Shown: in pieces, positions 50,060 to 61,827 of the stretch
Layout of the letters: every line of letters begins with the position of its first letter
Numbering within the stretch: the stretch's first letter is position 1
NCBI GenBank assembly: GCA_013397845.1
Contig: VZTG01009228.1
Span: 1,386,502-1,450,501, forward strand
DNA: 64,000 nucleotides
DNA from: Melanocharis versteri
Lineage: Eukaryota > Chordata > Aves > Passeriformes > Melanocharitidae
Direction: 5' to 3'
Position numbers and translations under genes: made by a program
The notes under the pieces: generated by a model
Seen by the model: the letters and a program-made list of their open reading frames with translations, nothing else
Databases searched by the model: none
What the model was told of the DNA's origin: nothing

Positions 50060-50185
50060 GCTAAAGTGCAAGTTTCCAAATCGCCCATTTTACATGAGGG
50101 GGAAACAGCTGGGCAGGAAAGTACTGTCACTTGCCAAGGGAAATAGCACCTTGGAGTTAAAGCTAGGAAAATGCCCCAGGCCCCT
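50060..50185 (-). mobile_element. MIR-like SINE remnant, minus strand
   Basis: The plus strand reads 'cccattttacatgaggggga' then 'gtcacttgccaaggga' and 'taaagctaggaaaatgcccc'. This is the reverse complement order of the MIR core and tail: CCCATTTTACAGATGAGGAAAC, GTGACTTGCCCAAGG, AGCTGGGATTCGAACCC. The order and spacing agree with MIR, so chance is unlikely. The copy is old and lacks clear ends. Confidence 0.6.
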
Positions 50186-50589
50186 TTTCTCATTTGGACA
50201 TTTCTGATGTGGCAAACCTCAGCAGAGAGATGTGCTTATCTTGAAACTCCACCAAGGAACAGGAGACTCACATTTTTGTCTATACACCTGCTTTACCATG
50301 TTTGAGTTACAGCAAGGCAGTCACCCTGTAACACCATTCTTCCGAAAATGAAGAATTATTAACTTGGTTTATAAGGGTGGCCCCACTGTTTCAAGGAGTG
50401 TAGAAACACCAGAAAAATTATACTTATGAATTTTTTTACCTTGTCAGTTAGAACATAAACACTGTAGAACAGAGATGCTGGGGTTTTTTTGTTTGCACGG
50501 CACCTCGTATCATAAGGTCCTAATCTTTCAGGTACATCTGAACGCAAAGTGGCTCACCGAGCCACTTCCCATCATTTACTTGCTGTCCT

Positions 50590-51029
50590 GGTTACTCAGG
50601 GAGGCCCCAGCTGACAGGAGGTGAGCAAATGAGACACCCAGCTACAAGAAGGGCAAGAAGGAGGATTTGGGGAACTACAGGTCTGTCAGCCTGACCTCAG
50701 TGCTGGGGAAGTTTATGGACATCGTCTTGAGAGCCATCACACAGCACAGACAGGATAACCAGGGGATCTGGCCCAGCCAGCACAGGGTTATGAGAGGCAG
50801 GTCCTGCTTGACCAACCCGATCTCCTTTTGTGACCAGGCAACCTGCCTAGTGGATGAGGGAAAAGCTGTGGATGTTGTATACCTGGACTTCAGTAAAGCC
50901 TTGGACACTGTTTCCCACAGCATTCTCCTGGCTGTCATGGCTTGGACAGGTGCACTGTTTGCTAGGTCTATGATCATCAATGATCTATCTTAGAGGTCTT
51001 TTCCAAACCGAATGATTCTGTAATTCTAT
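50590..51029 (+). mobile_element. CR1 LINE, internally deleted, plus strand
   Basis: From 50590 to about 50970 the sequence follows the CR1 reverse-transcriptase N-terminal/finger-palm region ('tacaagaagggcaagaagga', 'ggggaactacaggtctgtca', 'gtggatgagggaaaagctgt'). It then jumps straight to the CR1 3' terminus ('atgatctatcttagaggtct' … 'aatgattctgtaattctat', ending at 51029). All of the RT from motif B onward and most of the 3' UTR is missing. The copy is also 5'-truncated. Confidence 0.95.
50634..50993 (+). pseudogene. CR1 reverse-transcriptase fragment (motif A region)
   Basis: The plus-strand frame reads GNYRSVSLTSVLGK, then RGRSCLTN, then VDEGKAVDVVYLDFSKALD with the motif A aspartate intact, followed by TVSHSILL. 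It ends at a stop at 50991-50993, just after the deletion joint. Further upstream the same frame is closed by a stop where CR1 usually has a tyrosine/leucine-type codon (GGTGAGCA in place of GGTTAGCC). Catalytic motif C is deleted, so there is no activity. Confidence 0.85.
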
Positions 51030-54000
51030 TTTAAAACAGGTACTGAGCATTTAACATTGATTCCCAGTGACACTTTATTTGACATCCACCTATGAGAGAA
51101 AGAGGAGATGCACAGCAGGAAAACAAGGGAAATCAAACAGCATGTGTGACCAGTAATACACAAAACTGCTCATTTTGCAAAAATAGCTGTGGACTCTTTT
51201 AGACTGAAAGCTGATGTGTCAGTCTCACTTCCTACTTATTTTTCATTTTATGTGATATACAGTATGAGAGTTTCTGACACTAGCTGTACCAGAGGATAAA
51301 TAAAGCTAAGCTAGATTTCCTTTTCTTCCTTTTTCCCCCTATTTTTGCCAGCTGCTACCTCCCCCGGATCTCGGGTCCTGCACAAACATAACACCATAGC
51401 ACGGCACACACACGGCCATCAGCAGCATCAGATAACGGCCAGGAAGCTGCTGCTGCTCTCGATTCCCTGCTGTGTTACATCAGTGCTAATGAGGAGTAAA
51501 TAATAGTAATAAATCAGCTTTCTGCAGTTGACAGTAAGGTGTTCAATATTCGCTGAAGCCACTGGCAACTTGGAGGTGGTTTCCAGAGGCCCCTACCTAA
51601 CACAGAGTGCAATACTGCAAACACCATTTATTCTGAAAGAGCCAGGTACCATATTCTGTGGTATAAACTTCAAAGCGGCCCATCCTGCCACATTAGGAAA
51701 TCCTTTGCAGACAGCAGATGAATGAAGTTGGAGGAGACACCTCACGGGTTACAGCCTGTCTCATGCAGCGTTTGCCTGGGCTTGACCTCCCCTCTCTAAC
51801 CACAGAAATGCTGCAGCAGAGCCCTTCTGGCTCATAGGTTGGGTCAGGGCCTTGCAGATGCTGATAAATCTTGGGGGGTGGCCATGGGTGTGCCCTAGCT
51901 CAAAGGGCTGCATTAAGCCATGCCACCACGTGATTAGAGCTGGCTCAGGCAACCCTCTGAGCTGCAATCCCACCTCAGTTTTCTTCCTACCATAGCAGCA
52001 TATTCATAGCAGCATATCCTTCCAAAGGAGAAGCCCAATTCCCTCTAAAGTCAGGTTTCCTACAACCCCCAGAGAAATCTCACAGGTTTAGGGTCAGCAG
52101 CCAAAGCACAGTGCTCTAACCAGGCCCAGTCGTGTGGCATCCAGAGGGGCTCACACATATGTGCCACCCACATGACACCCCTGCCAGGCAGCAACAAAAT
52201 CCTAAACAATCTTCCAAACTAATGCCCAAAGCAGTGCCTTTGTCTTACTGTAAACATTTCTGGCTTTAACCAACACATTAGGCAGCATTATTCTTTGCTG
52301 ACTTGAGACAGAAAACATAGGGTAGTTCCCAGGCCAAGAAACATTATCCCAGATGGCTTCTCCCGTCTGTGACACAGAGCTGGCACCACCAGCCTCATAT
52401 CTGAGGACTTTCGCTGTTCTGGACCTCTTAAAAATTCAGTAAAAGACCAGTGTTATTGCTTAGGACTGAGATATGACCTGAGGACTCAGGAGGCAAAGGC
52501 ACTCGGGCAGAATGATGTCAAAGTAGGGACAGGATCCTGCCCCTCAGCTGGCTTGGTCACTTGTAAGCACAAAATTTAGGAAGCTCTCCAGTAAAACGTG
52601 ATAGCTAAAGATGTACCACTTCCTGAAGCTCTTAAAAGTCCCAAGCACTGGCATTACTCATTGTTTCCATTGCCTTTTCCACGTGCCCTTTTATCCACGG
52701 AGGCTGCTACATAGTTAACAGCTAGGAACTGGAAAGGTGGAAGGAACATGGATCAGCAAATCAAGATGCCAATTCTTTAACTTCTTGAAGGTTTTGGGAA
52801 CAAAATGCTGGGAGGAAGACAGCAACTGAATTCCACTTCATTACAGGGAGAACCATTTCTAAAAGAAGAAATAATCATCAAGATGGACATACCACAGCTC
52901 AGCAACAGGTCTGGAAGGGAAAAAAATACGGGGTTTTCCCTGAAAGCCTTGCAGCAGCCTTATCCTGCGCTTCATTGGCCTCTAGTGGAAAACAGAAGCT
53001 ATGTCTTGTGATCACAAAACTTCATTTACAGAGCACAGAGAAATACACCACTGCTCACACAGAGCTTGAATACATACCTGGTGAAGGAACGCGAGGCACG
53101 TGATGAAAAAGGATGACTATTCTGCATCAGGTACATACAGAGTCTCCGTTTTGCTATCATTCAGGGAAGAGACTGAGTTAAATATTCGTTTTTTCCTACA
53201 CACGTTCCCATTCTAGTGAGCCTCTAAGTTGTCTAAAAGAAATAAAATTTTACCTGCAGAGGCACTAAGTTTGTTGCATTTGGGCTAGAAATTTGATACC
53301 ACTGTATGTGCTCCACTGAAAGTTAACTCCTGCAGCATTCAGACCACAGCAGTTTGGCTGTAAAGAACACTCTAAACCAGGATTTCAGTTGCTGTCTTCT
53401 GTAAACACAGGCTCTTGAAATGAAAACATGTACCTGAATGGAGCAGGCAGTGACTACAACAGCAGTCCTGCTTAAGTATAAATTTAATGACTCAAAACTC
53501 ATGGCTCCATTTTCCATGGATATAAACAAGATGACACCTCTCCACAACTAATTAAAAATACAAACAATAATCAAAAAAAGCACTGTGCAGGATCACAGGA
53601 ACAAACATCTGAGAAGGTGAGTCAATGGAGGGCAGTAGGCTCAGCGCAGAGATGCTGGGTAACAGACAGGAGCAAGACATCTTGTTGGGCAGAGCAGAAC
53701 CCTCAAAATCAGGGCCAGCTGAAAAAGCCAACAGTGCCCCCAGCAGAACTGTGCACACCAGCATTGAGCAGACACCTCCTGAGCAGGGCAGGGGTGCTGG
53801 GTGCCGGCGGGTGCCATCCTCCTCTGGCTGAGTACAATCTCTACGCATCCCTCCAACAACTCTGTAAGCTTGGCTTGGTTTCCTCCCTCCTCCAGCGCCT
53901 GCCTTCTGGAGCCCAGGGCAACGCAGCAAGATTTGCTCCCTGGGAAACAGCATCTGTCACAGCAGTCTGGAGATGGTGGAAAGCAGATGGAAGCTCCACC

Positions 54001-57000
54001 CTCCTCATGGAGCAGGCTGCTCAGCTGGCCTTCAGCGGAGGCACGGTCCTGCCGCCAGCTCCCAGGATGTGTCTTCCATCCTCTGCAGACACTTGGCCCT
54101 CGGGAGCCGCGGCACACAGAAGAAAGGAAAAGAGCAACAGGCATTCTCAAACATGAGAAGAAACTTCTTCAAAACTTACTTTCAGTGTATTTTGACTGGG
54201 TTTTGTGTCCGCTTGCTCCTGCATTCATTTTAGCAGTCTCTGTACTTGCCAAGGTTACAGGCAGTTGCTATTAGAAGTTTCTTTGGAGGCTGAACTGCCA
54301 AAAAAAGTGCAAACAAACCCCATGCCAAAACAACACAGCCCTCATTCATTCAGAGCAAGGTGATGTGAGCTAATAAAAAAATCTGAAAAAACCCTATTTT
54401 TGAAAGCCACATGCAATCTTCTGACTCATTTGTTTTGGTCAAATTATTTGCATTCCCTTCAAGGAGAGAAGGGAAAAGACCCATGTCCAAAAGCCACCAT
54501 TTTAATACTTTTTGTGAGTTCAGAAGTGTTCACACCCACTGCCTTGTGCGCCTGTGAGGGAGAAATGCAACCAGCAGCAGGGAAACTACCAGGCTACCTT
54601 CTGGTTAAGTATCCTTGGCTCAGTGCTCCAAGTGCCTCTTTTCTGCAACATTTAACAGAGTGACCTAAAGCAGCCTGATTTTAATGACATAAATGTAAAA
54701 TAATCAAGCACAAGACTTCAAGACCATGAATCCTCAGGGCTGGCTGAACTCCCATTTGTAAATCCTACAGATTAGTTCTATTTACTTCCTTCATGAGAAA
54801 AGAAAAAATAAAGAAAAAATATTAAATATGATCAGCCTGAGCTGGAAATGGGCTTCTCTCTGTCTCTTGCACAGACTGGGATCTCGGAGCAGTAGACAGC
54901 AGACACGATGACAGCAGGACTGGTGTGTGGCAGAGCTTCACCAGGCTGGGGCAGCGCCTGAAGCAAAGCAAGGCTATTGTGGCACAGGAAAGCTTTCCTC
55001 AGTGTGAAGAGAAGCAGCCAGGAGAGCTGTCTGCACCTCACCCACTTTCATCTTAATTCCTTAGGCCGCAAAACATTTGGCACTGGTTTGATATATAGCC
55101 TTTCAGTTAAGCATGCATATGGATAACACCCAGCTGAAAACAGAAAACAAGAAAAAATAAAAATAAAAATCACACTATCCTTAACAGACAAGTTAAACCT
55201 GCTTATCTGCAGAGGAATGAAAATCTTTTTTTAGTAACAGCTGAATCCCATGAGAAAGCAGTCACAGATGTGCACCAGCAGACCACATACCAGCGTGACC
55301 AAGTGGCTTCCTACAGGAGAGAAACTGTCTAACTCGAGATGCTCAAAATACACAAGAGACTCAAATGGTAAAACCAACATTGAGCTGCCAAAGACGTGTA
55401 ATAAATGTGACTTTTAATAATCTCTTCCACCACCACTGAACAACATGAAGTTTCCATGGCTGCTCCCAGGTCCTGAGTACAAACATGTGTCTTTATGCCC
55501 ACCACATGTCACAGCACAAGTAAACACACGAGCCCAGAACTGGTTTGGCAATCCCTGAGCAGTGACTTTGTGGCTTGTGGCACATGCCATGCCCACAGCT
55601 GAGCTACTGTATAACCACCAGCACGTTTGTTTGGTATGAGCCACAGGATATCCTACCTCCTCCTGCTATGCAGTGGAGAAAGCCGGATAGTGGGATAATT
55701 TTTAAGACCAGTACTTTACTTTCTATCCCCTAAGATAAAAAGACTTAAGTTGAATTCTTTCGCTTGCAAGAAAAATTCAGCCTCATCTTCTAATGTGCCC
55801 CCATGAACTGTGCACCTTACCTGTTTATCACTTCCTACAGCTCCTCAAACCGTGACCTTCCAGGGACATGACAAACTCCAAACAATACATCCGTGTAACA
55901 GACAAAGTAGCTCCTTGCCTCCAAAAAGTTACTATTGGGTTACTGTGCAGATTTTACTGGAATTGCCCTCCTTCTATGAAGTTATGATTGAGTCTCATTG
56001 GCATAGGAAGGGCAAATGTTCTGATTCTTCCAGGTTAAGGCAGGTAAAAGAAAAAGACAATCTTATTGAATATCAAAATACAGCACATGATCGATGTGGT
56101 TATTGCTGTTTCTGTCTGATGCATTGGTTTGAGCCAATTAACAAGAAACTGCGAGACTGTTCTGGATGAAAGCATCTCCCAAACACTGCAAAGAAGATAA
56201 GCAGTAACCATTCCTCATTCCTCATGTCAGACCACGAGAAAAAAAGAACCCTGTCTGAATGAGTCAGGGTGAGGAAAGAGAGACTCCAGATGCAGGTCCT
56301 GCCCTGGAGGGATCCTACCCTGACCTACACAGCTGCTGACCAGAGCAGCGCTCCGGTCGCACCAGGTCTGGGCTCTCTGGAAGACAGCAGCACCACCCTG
56401 CCTCCCCTTCCCGACCTGCACAGCCCAGGGACACGAGCACTGTGGATGGGTGTGCGCTTACCCAGCTGCACAGAAGAGGCCACAGGAGGCTGAGCTGTAG
56501 AGCCAGGCCCTCTGCTGCTTCAGTGGATGGTAAATACTTACTGGAATTGAGGCTGGGCTTCAAGAACCACGAGCACTGCAGGTGGAAATGCTGTCCTCCA
56601 GGAAAGCTCTTGCCAGCAAACTGCTCACCAGTGCTCGTGGGGCATGGCTGATGGGAATGAATGTTATAAACAGAGCTTCCAGAACCTTCCAGGAGTGGAA
56701 AACCTCTTTTGCTCCTTTTTCTGCAGTGCTTATACAACAATATACTATCATTCATAGCATAGTATGCTGCTATTCAAGAGGATTTTTCCTCACCCTTTCA
56801 CCTCCAAAAATTGTTTTGGTTCCAGAATTATTTTTAATACTCATCCAGACGCCCAAGTTTTAAATGCTGAACAACCTTACAACACTCGCTTTATCATAGA
56901 AAACAGTGACTTCAGATGAGGCAAAAACACTTTAGAAAAAAACAACCAACCACCTCTACCAAAAAGAAAGCCAACAACAGCCACCCAGCACTATGCATAG

Positions 57001-57559
57001 GATACTTGAGCTCAATTTGGGTATTAAGTAATTCCTGGGGAGACCTACTTTTACTACCCACTGTAATGATTTTTGAGAAAATGAGCTCGTTGCTGTAGAA
57101 TTAATAATAGATCTATGCAGATTGATATTCCCAGGAGATAAAGGGAAAGGGAAAAACATAAAAAACTGATGCTCCTGGCAAATGAAAAACTAATGGACCG
57201 TATTTTCCTTGAAGGGATGGGAGGTGTTTTTGTTTTATTTCACTCTGATGACTAGGCAACATTTTTTCTCAGGGAACACCATCTCCAGCTAAACAGAAAC
57301 ACCTTGAAAATTTCGTAGAAAATGTGGAGGAGAGCATAAGTCATCACATACCAAATATGAAGAGCCCTGAATGATCACAGGTTGCAGCAGAATGTAGCCC
57401 TGACTATGATTTACTTGAAAACCAAAAGAACTCTGCACCATTCCAACCAGAAGTTTCTGTATAAGTTTGGCAGGAACACCAGGGATTCAAACTGCTACCA
57501 AACCCACTGTCAACCAGGAACATTGTTTTTCAAATCTCACCTCCATTGGCATCTGAGGT
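51030..57559. other. Long non-coding stretch, no gene recognised
   Basis: Overlapping frames of 133-179 codons occur at 53552-54274 on both strands. They coincide with a locally GC-richer patch and look compositional. A sequence at about 52085-52135 ('gccaaagcacagtgctctaa') faintly recalls the tRNA-derived half of a SINE in minus orientation, too weak to call. A/T simple sequence occurs at 54798-54826 and 55148-55170. No exon recognised. Confidence 0.5.
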
Positions 57560-57895
57560 TGAAGAAGGCCAAGTGCTCAGAGGTGACCTTCTCACTCTCT
57601 ACAACCCCCTGAAAGGCAGCTGTAACCAGGTGAGGGTTGGTCTCTTCTCCCAAGTAACAGGATGAGAGCAAATGACCTCAAATTACACCAGGGGAGGTTT
57701 ACAGTGGATATTAGGAAAAGTTTCTTCGCTGGAAGAGTGGTCAAGCACTGAAACAGGCTGCCCAGGAAAGTGGTATCACTGCCCCTGGAAGTATTTAAAA
57801 GATGTGGCACATCGGGACATGGCAGGGCTGGGTTAGTGGTTGAACTCGATGGTCTTAAAGGTCTTTCCCAACCTGGATGATTCTATGACTCTATC
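57560..57895 (+). mobile_element. CR1 LINE 3' fragment, plus strand
   Basis: The sequence follows the CR1 terminal region in order: 'gtgaccttctcactctctac' (57583-57602), 'ggttggtctcttctcccaag', 'accaggggaggtttacagtg', 'gtggtcaagcactgaaacag', 'ctggaagtatttaaaagatg', 'gttgaactcgatggtcttaa', and the end 'gatgattctatgactctat'. It is 5'-truncated; only the tail of the ORF2 region and the 3' UTR remain. It resembles the minus copy at 11.0-12.3 kb in subfamily more than the copy at 39.1 kb. Confidence 0.95.
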
Positions 57896-59498
57896 CTTTG
57901 AAAACTATTTTACTTTCAAACTCCCTTTGAATGTTTCAACAACTCCAAAGAAACAGCGAAACATTTCAGTTCATGACATCTTTGAAGCCACTCAAGATAA
58001 CTCACATATTTATTCATAAATATTTACAAGTCAAACTCATGCAATTACCTGCATTTTCAAAACCACATGGAATGTCAGAAAACTGAATCTAAAATTATTT
58101 AAAATCAAAGAAATCAAAACTGCTTTGCATTACTTAGTATTTATTGATACAACAGAAAAGATAATTCATAACAAACTATCTATTTACCATTTACACTGAA
58201 GAAAGATCTTTAAGATCAATGAAATAACATGCCCCTAAAACTGGGGTGTCAGATGAAAATGTTCAGCGTTCTTTAGAACTCCTCTGCATTAGATGATCTT
58301 CAATTTGCAGGTAAAGTTATGGGGAAGAGGTGTCCAACAACATGTTTCTTGCTTGTGTTCTAAATTATAAAAAAAACAGGCATTAGTTCAAGTTAACACA
58401 GCTAAAAATAGGCCTACCTGTGCCATAATGTTGGGGAGTTACTAGACAGTAAAGTGGAACAACTGCAAATTGTACTCACAGCAGCAAGGACATCAGAGCA
58501 TTCACCTACTCCAGCGGCAAATCAATAAAAACATTAGTATAATTTCAATTATGCTCAAAAGAGCACATTAGCCTAATTTAATTTAACTAATAGTGGTCTC
58601 TGACAAATGTGTTCATCTGCACAAAATCTGGAGCTGTCAAAGCCACACCTGGTTGTGGCACTGACACTTGCTCTCTGGGTATTTTCTTAAGCTGTTTCAA
58701 ATTCAAAATATACCCAGTGAAGGACCAAGAGGCCTCAGTAGTTAACGTGCATGTGAGTTTCATGTTATTTTTATAAAGATCTTGCATGCATTTTAATTCC
58801 CTTTGACTCACGTTTACACAAATGGTTCACAATCTCTTCTCCACAGTCCCAAAGGTCAAAGCTGCTGACAGTAGGGAAAATAACCAAGAACTAAAGTTCT
58901 TCGGAGAGAATAGTATCTGATGCAACTCCCCGCATCAAGTGACACAGCTGAGGACTGCTACTCCACATGTAGAGTTATATGGGAAAAGCAGACACTTGAT
59001 AGCCTGGACAGCGCAAGATGCCAAATTTTAAACTGGTTTAAAGCCTGTGCACAGAATAAAGACTGCTGTTAAGACTTACAGGTGAAACTAACAACCCACT
59101 ATCCAAATACAGTAAAATGTTTTGGGGTGTCTGTGCAGAAAATTGTTAGCTAATTCCCCCAAAATGAGCAGTGGACTTCTCATCAAACCCAGGTATGTGT
59201 CTGCCCTAGAGGGACTCCTTCAGAGCAAAGACCAGGAAGGGGAGGTTAAAGCTGACACTTGTGACTCAACTCAGTGTGCACGTTTTGTCCTTACTATGGA
59301 GAAAGGGAGAGCAGTGGCTGTTCACCAGTGGCTGGGGCTCAGTCACACCCCACACTCTGGTGGCAGTACTGGTGGCCTCCAGCATGACATGGAAAAGACT
59401 GCTCTCCACTTGAGGGGTACAGAAGTAAGGGTCTTCCCAATAAAGGTGTGAACTAAACTTCTAGAAGAGCAGCTTCCATAGCACAGGCTGCAACTTCA
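57896..59498. other. Non-coding stretch; weak exon-like signals on minus
   Basis: On minus, an acceptor-like sequence lies near 58360 (a T-rich run ending in ATTTAG) and an AATAAA word lies near 58140-58146. A 75-codon minus frame occurs at 58587-58811, opened by GTG with no ATG near its start. These could be the end of a gene, but nothing in the translations is recognisable. I leave them uncalled and discuss them under findings. Confidence 0.35.
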
Positions 59499-59590
59499 CA
59501 GGATGTCTGAGGTCGGAGGGGACTTCTGGAAGTCATTTGATCCAACACTTCTGCTCAAGCAGGACCACCGAGAGCCGGCTGCCCTGGATT
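59499..59590 (-). mobile_element. CR1 LINE 3' fragment, minus strand
   Basis: The plus strand reads 'gaggtcggaggggacttctg', 'tcatttgatccaacacttct' and 'gctcaagcaggaccaccgag', which is the reverse complement of a CR1 3' UTR. The last few bases of the 3' terminus are degraded, with only 'aggatgtctga' left in place of the usual 'agaatcat'. About 90 bases survive. Confidence 0.8.
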
Positions 59591-61353
59591 CAGGTAAGCT
59601 CTTTCCCCACACAGGAGCTTCTGTTTCCTGATCTCTTCTGTACTTCTTGACCTCTCTGCAGCACCCACAGCAATAAGAATGGGGATGCCAAGTGTGTACA
59701 CAAACACTCTGATGTGCTTTGTAAATAAACACTCCCACCCACGGCACTAACTACGGTAAAACGGAGGTGATGGGATCTGAACTTTGTGGACTGTGACACA
59801 TGGAAGGGCATGTCACATGTGCTTGGCCAGGTCTCAGCTCCATCTCCAAGAGAAATGTATGAAGCTGATCCTGAGGGGCCACCCAACCTTTACAGCTCTT
59901 TCAGTCTAGACTCCTTAGACACCGCAGAAACTTTAAAAACCAGGAAGATTACTTTCTCCTGGCATTTACCAAGCAACAATAGGGTGTGAGAGGGCACATG
60001 AGAGATCTACACCCACCTGTGTAGCAGTGGGCATACCTCTGTGCCAAAACCAGCTGGTGCCAGGCGGCATTCCCACTGGCAAGAGGAATGAAGATATAGG
60101 AGCAGGTGAATGCCTGGACTAGCCTGCCAACACAAAATCAGGGTATGGCGCAGCGCCTAAGTGATGGCAGACACACGTCAAGATTGTGCCAAGGCAAAGG
60201 AAGTCACCAGCACGCTGAACTAGTGCTCTAAGAGGAGCAAAAAGCACAATGCTATGATGCTCCAGGGTAAGCCTGGCCACAGGGAATGGTGCTAGGATGG
60301 ATTCCTCCAGCACTTCAGAGCCAGCCTCAACAGATGGATGAGGTTCAAGGGCAACCAAGTAGGCCTGAAGCAGTCTCAGTTCTGCTTCTGCAGCCAGGAA
60401 AACAGCAGATGATGACAATAACAAACACCTTGCCAGTGACATCCTAAGCCAACCTTCTTGGGATTAAAACTACACAAAAGTCTTCCAAAGAACAGAGGCC
60501 AAAGAAAGCTTTGCATCGCTTCTCTGAGAGTGAAAATTGGGAGCTTTGCCAGGCCTTGTACAAAACTTGCAGGAGAGGTAGCAAAGGAACCTTCAGGCAC
60601 AAGAACACCTCAGAAATAATTCAAACACCTGGAACTGAGATAAAAAATGATTCAATCCTTGCAAGTGACAAAAAGACAGAAAAGAAACCTCTGGTAAGGA
60701 AAATGCATCCAAATAGGGCAGGAAATTAGTTTAGGCAGCAAGACAAAAAATGAAGGAGCAGATTGAAACTTGATGGAACAGCTGAGCTGAAACAGCAGCA
60801 GGTGAATGCCTCATCCTGCAGCCTGTTCCAAGAGAAGGAAGAAAAAAAAGAGGCAAAAGTGTACCTTGGACAGATAGCTCAAGAAGACAACTGCCAACTT
60901 GCGTAGAAAGACACAGTACATCATAGTGGCAGAATGTTCACATGGAGTTTCATGAAGTAAAGAAAATTACTATCAACATTCTAATAAATACTTCAGGAGA
61001 CCTTTCCACTGTAATTTCTGAAATAATCCAAGTTCCAGATAAGAGGAAAAAAAAAAGAAAGAGTGAACACGTACGCAAGTTTTTAGCTCATGCTAAGTCA
61101 AACTAATTAAGAGAGGTTCTGTACTTCATTAGCATCACAGTTCAATGGAAATGGGCAAAGACATATGCTGGAAGTCTGGGGCTTGCACCCCATCTACAAG
61201 CCTCAGCATCTCACCAGAGATTAGCTTTGCTAACTTAAAAAGTTCTTCAGAAGAAAATTTAAAGTCTTTTCAGTAAAAACAATACTAGTGTTGTAGGTCC
61301 CTCCTTTTTTCCACCAAAAACCACAAGTATGTCATGCAGCATGAGTGCAGAAC
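59591..61353. other. Non-coding stretch, no gene recognised
   Basis: Short frames only; the 107-codon minus frame at 60119-60442 is leucine/alanine-rich but unrecognised. No repeat copy recognised. Confidence 0.5.
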
Positions 61354-61827
61354 TGTGAGCTGACCCTGGCTGGATGCCAGGTGCCCACCAAAGCCACTCT
61401 ATCACTCTCCTCGCTCAGCTGGACAAGCAAGAGAAAATATAAGGAAAGGCTCCTGGGTTGAGATAAGGACAGGGAGAGATCACTCACCCATCACCGTCAC
61501 AGGCCGCAGGGGAATCTCAGCTCCAGCGCCTGGAGGACCTCGTCCCCGCTCCTTCTGCACTGACCTGGGCGTGGGCAGGGCTGTTTCTCTCACATATCCT
61601 CACTCCTCTCTTCTCCTGCACAGTAACTTTTTTCCTTCTTAAATGTTACCACAGAATAGTTACCAACAACCCTGGTGGGCTCAGCCTTGGCCAGTGGCAG
61701 GTTGGCACTGGAACTGTCGGGCATTGGCTCTGTCAGACACAGGGAAGCTGCTACTGGCTTCCCACAGAAGCCACCCCAGTAGCTACCCCTCACCACTATC
61801 AAAACCTGGCCACACAAACCCAGTACA
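61354..61827 (-). mobile_element. Second copy of the LTR, minus strand, internally deleted
   Basis: Read on minus, it starts TGTACTGGGTTTGTGTGGCC near 61827. It follows the same LTR as 44443-45488 through 'ggcttctgtgggaagccagt', 'gccactggccaaggctgagc' and 'ctgagattcccctgcggcct'. It then jumps to the LTR's last part ('gggtgagtgatctctccctg', 'ggctttggtgggcacctggc', 'atccagccagggtcagctca') and ends …CACA at 61354. Both LTR ends are present, but the roughly 570-base middle, including the tggagcag repeat units, is missing. Flanks agaac (61349-61353) and aggac (61828-61832) may be a 5-base target-site duplication with one mismatch. No retroviral coding sequence is attached. The 86-codon minus frame at 61590-61850 is just a frame in the LTR. 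Confidence 0.85.

Noticed and set aside
52085..52135. 'gccaaagcacagtgctctaa' as a SINE tRNA half
   Set aside because: A single word match; box B and core regions cannot be found.
53552..54274. Overlapping frames of 133-179 codons on both strands
   Set aside because: The patch is locally GC-richer and lacks AT-rich stops in most frames. The translations show no domain, and competing frames of equal length occur on both strands.
60119..60442. 107-codon Leu/Ala-rich minus frame
   Set aside because: Begins like a signal peptide but has no cysteine or domain pattern, no promoter and no exon boundaries to support it.
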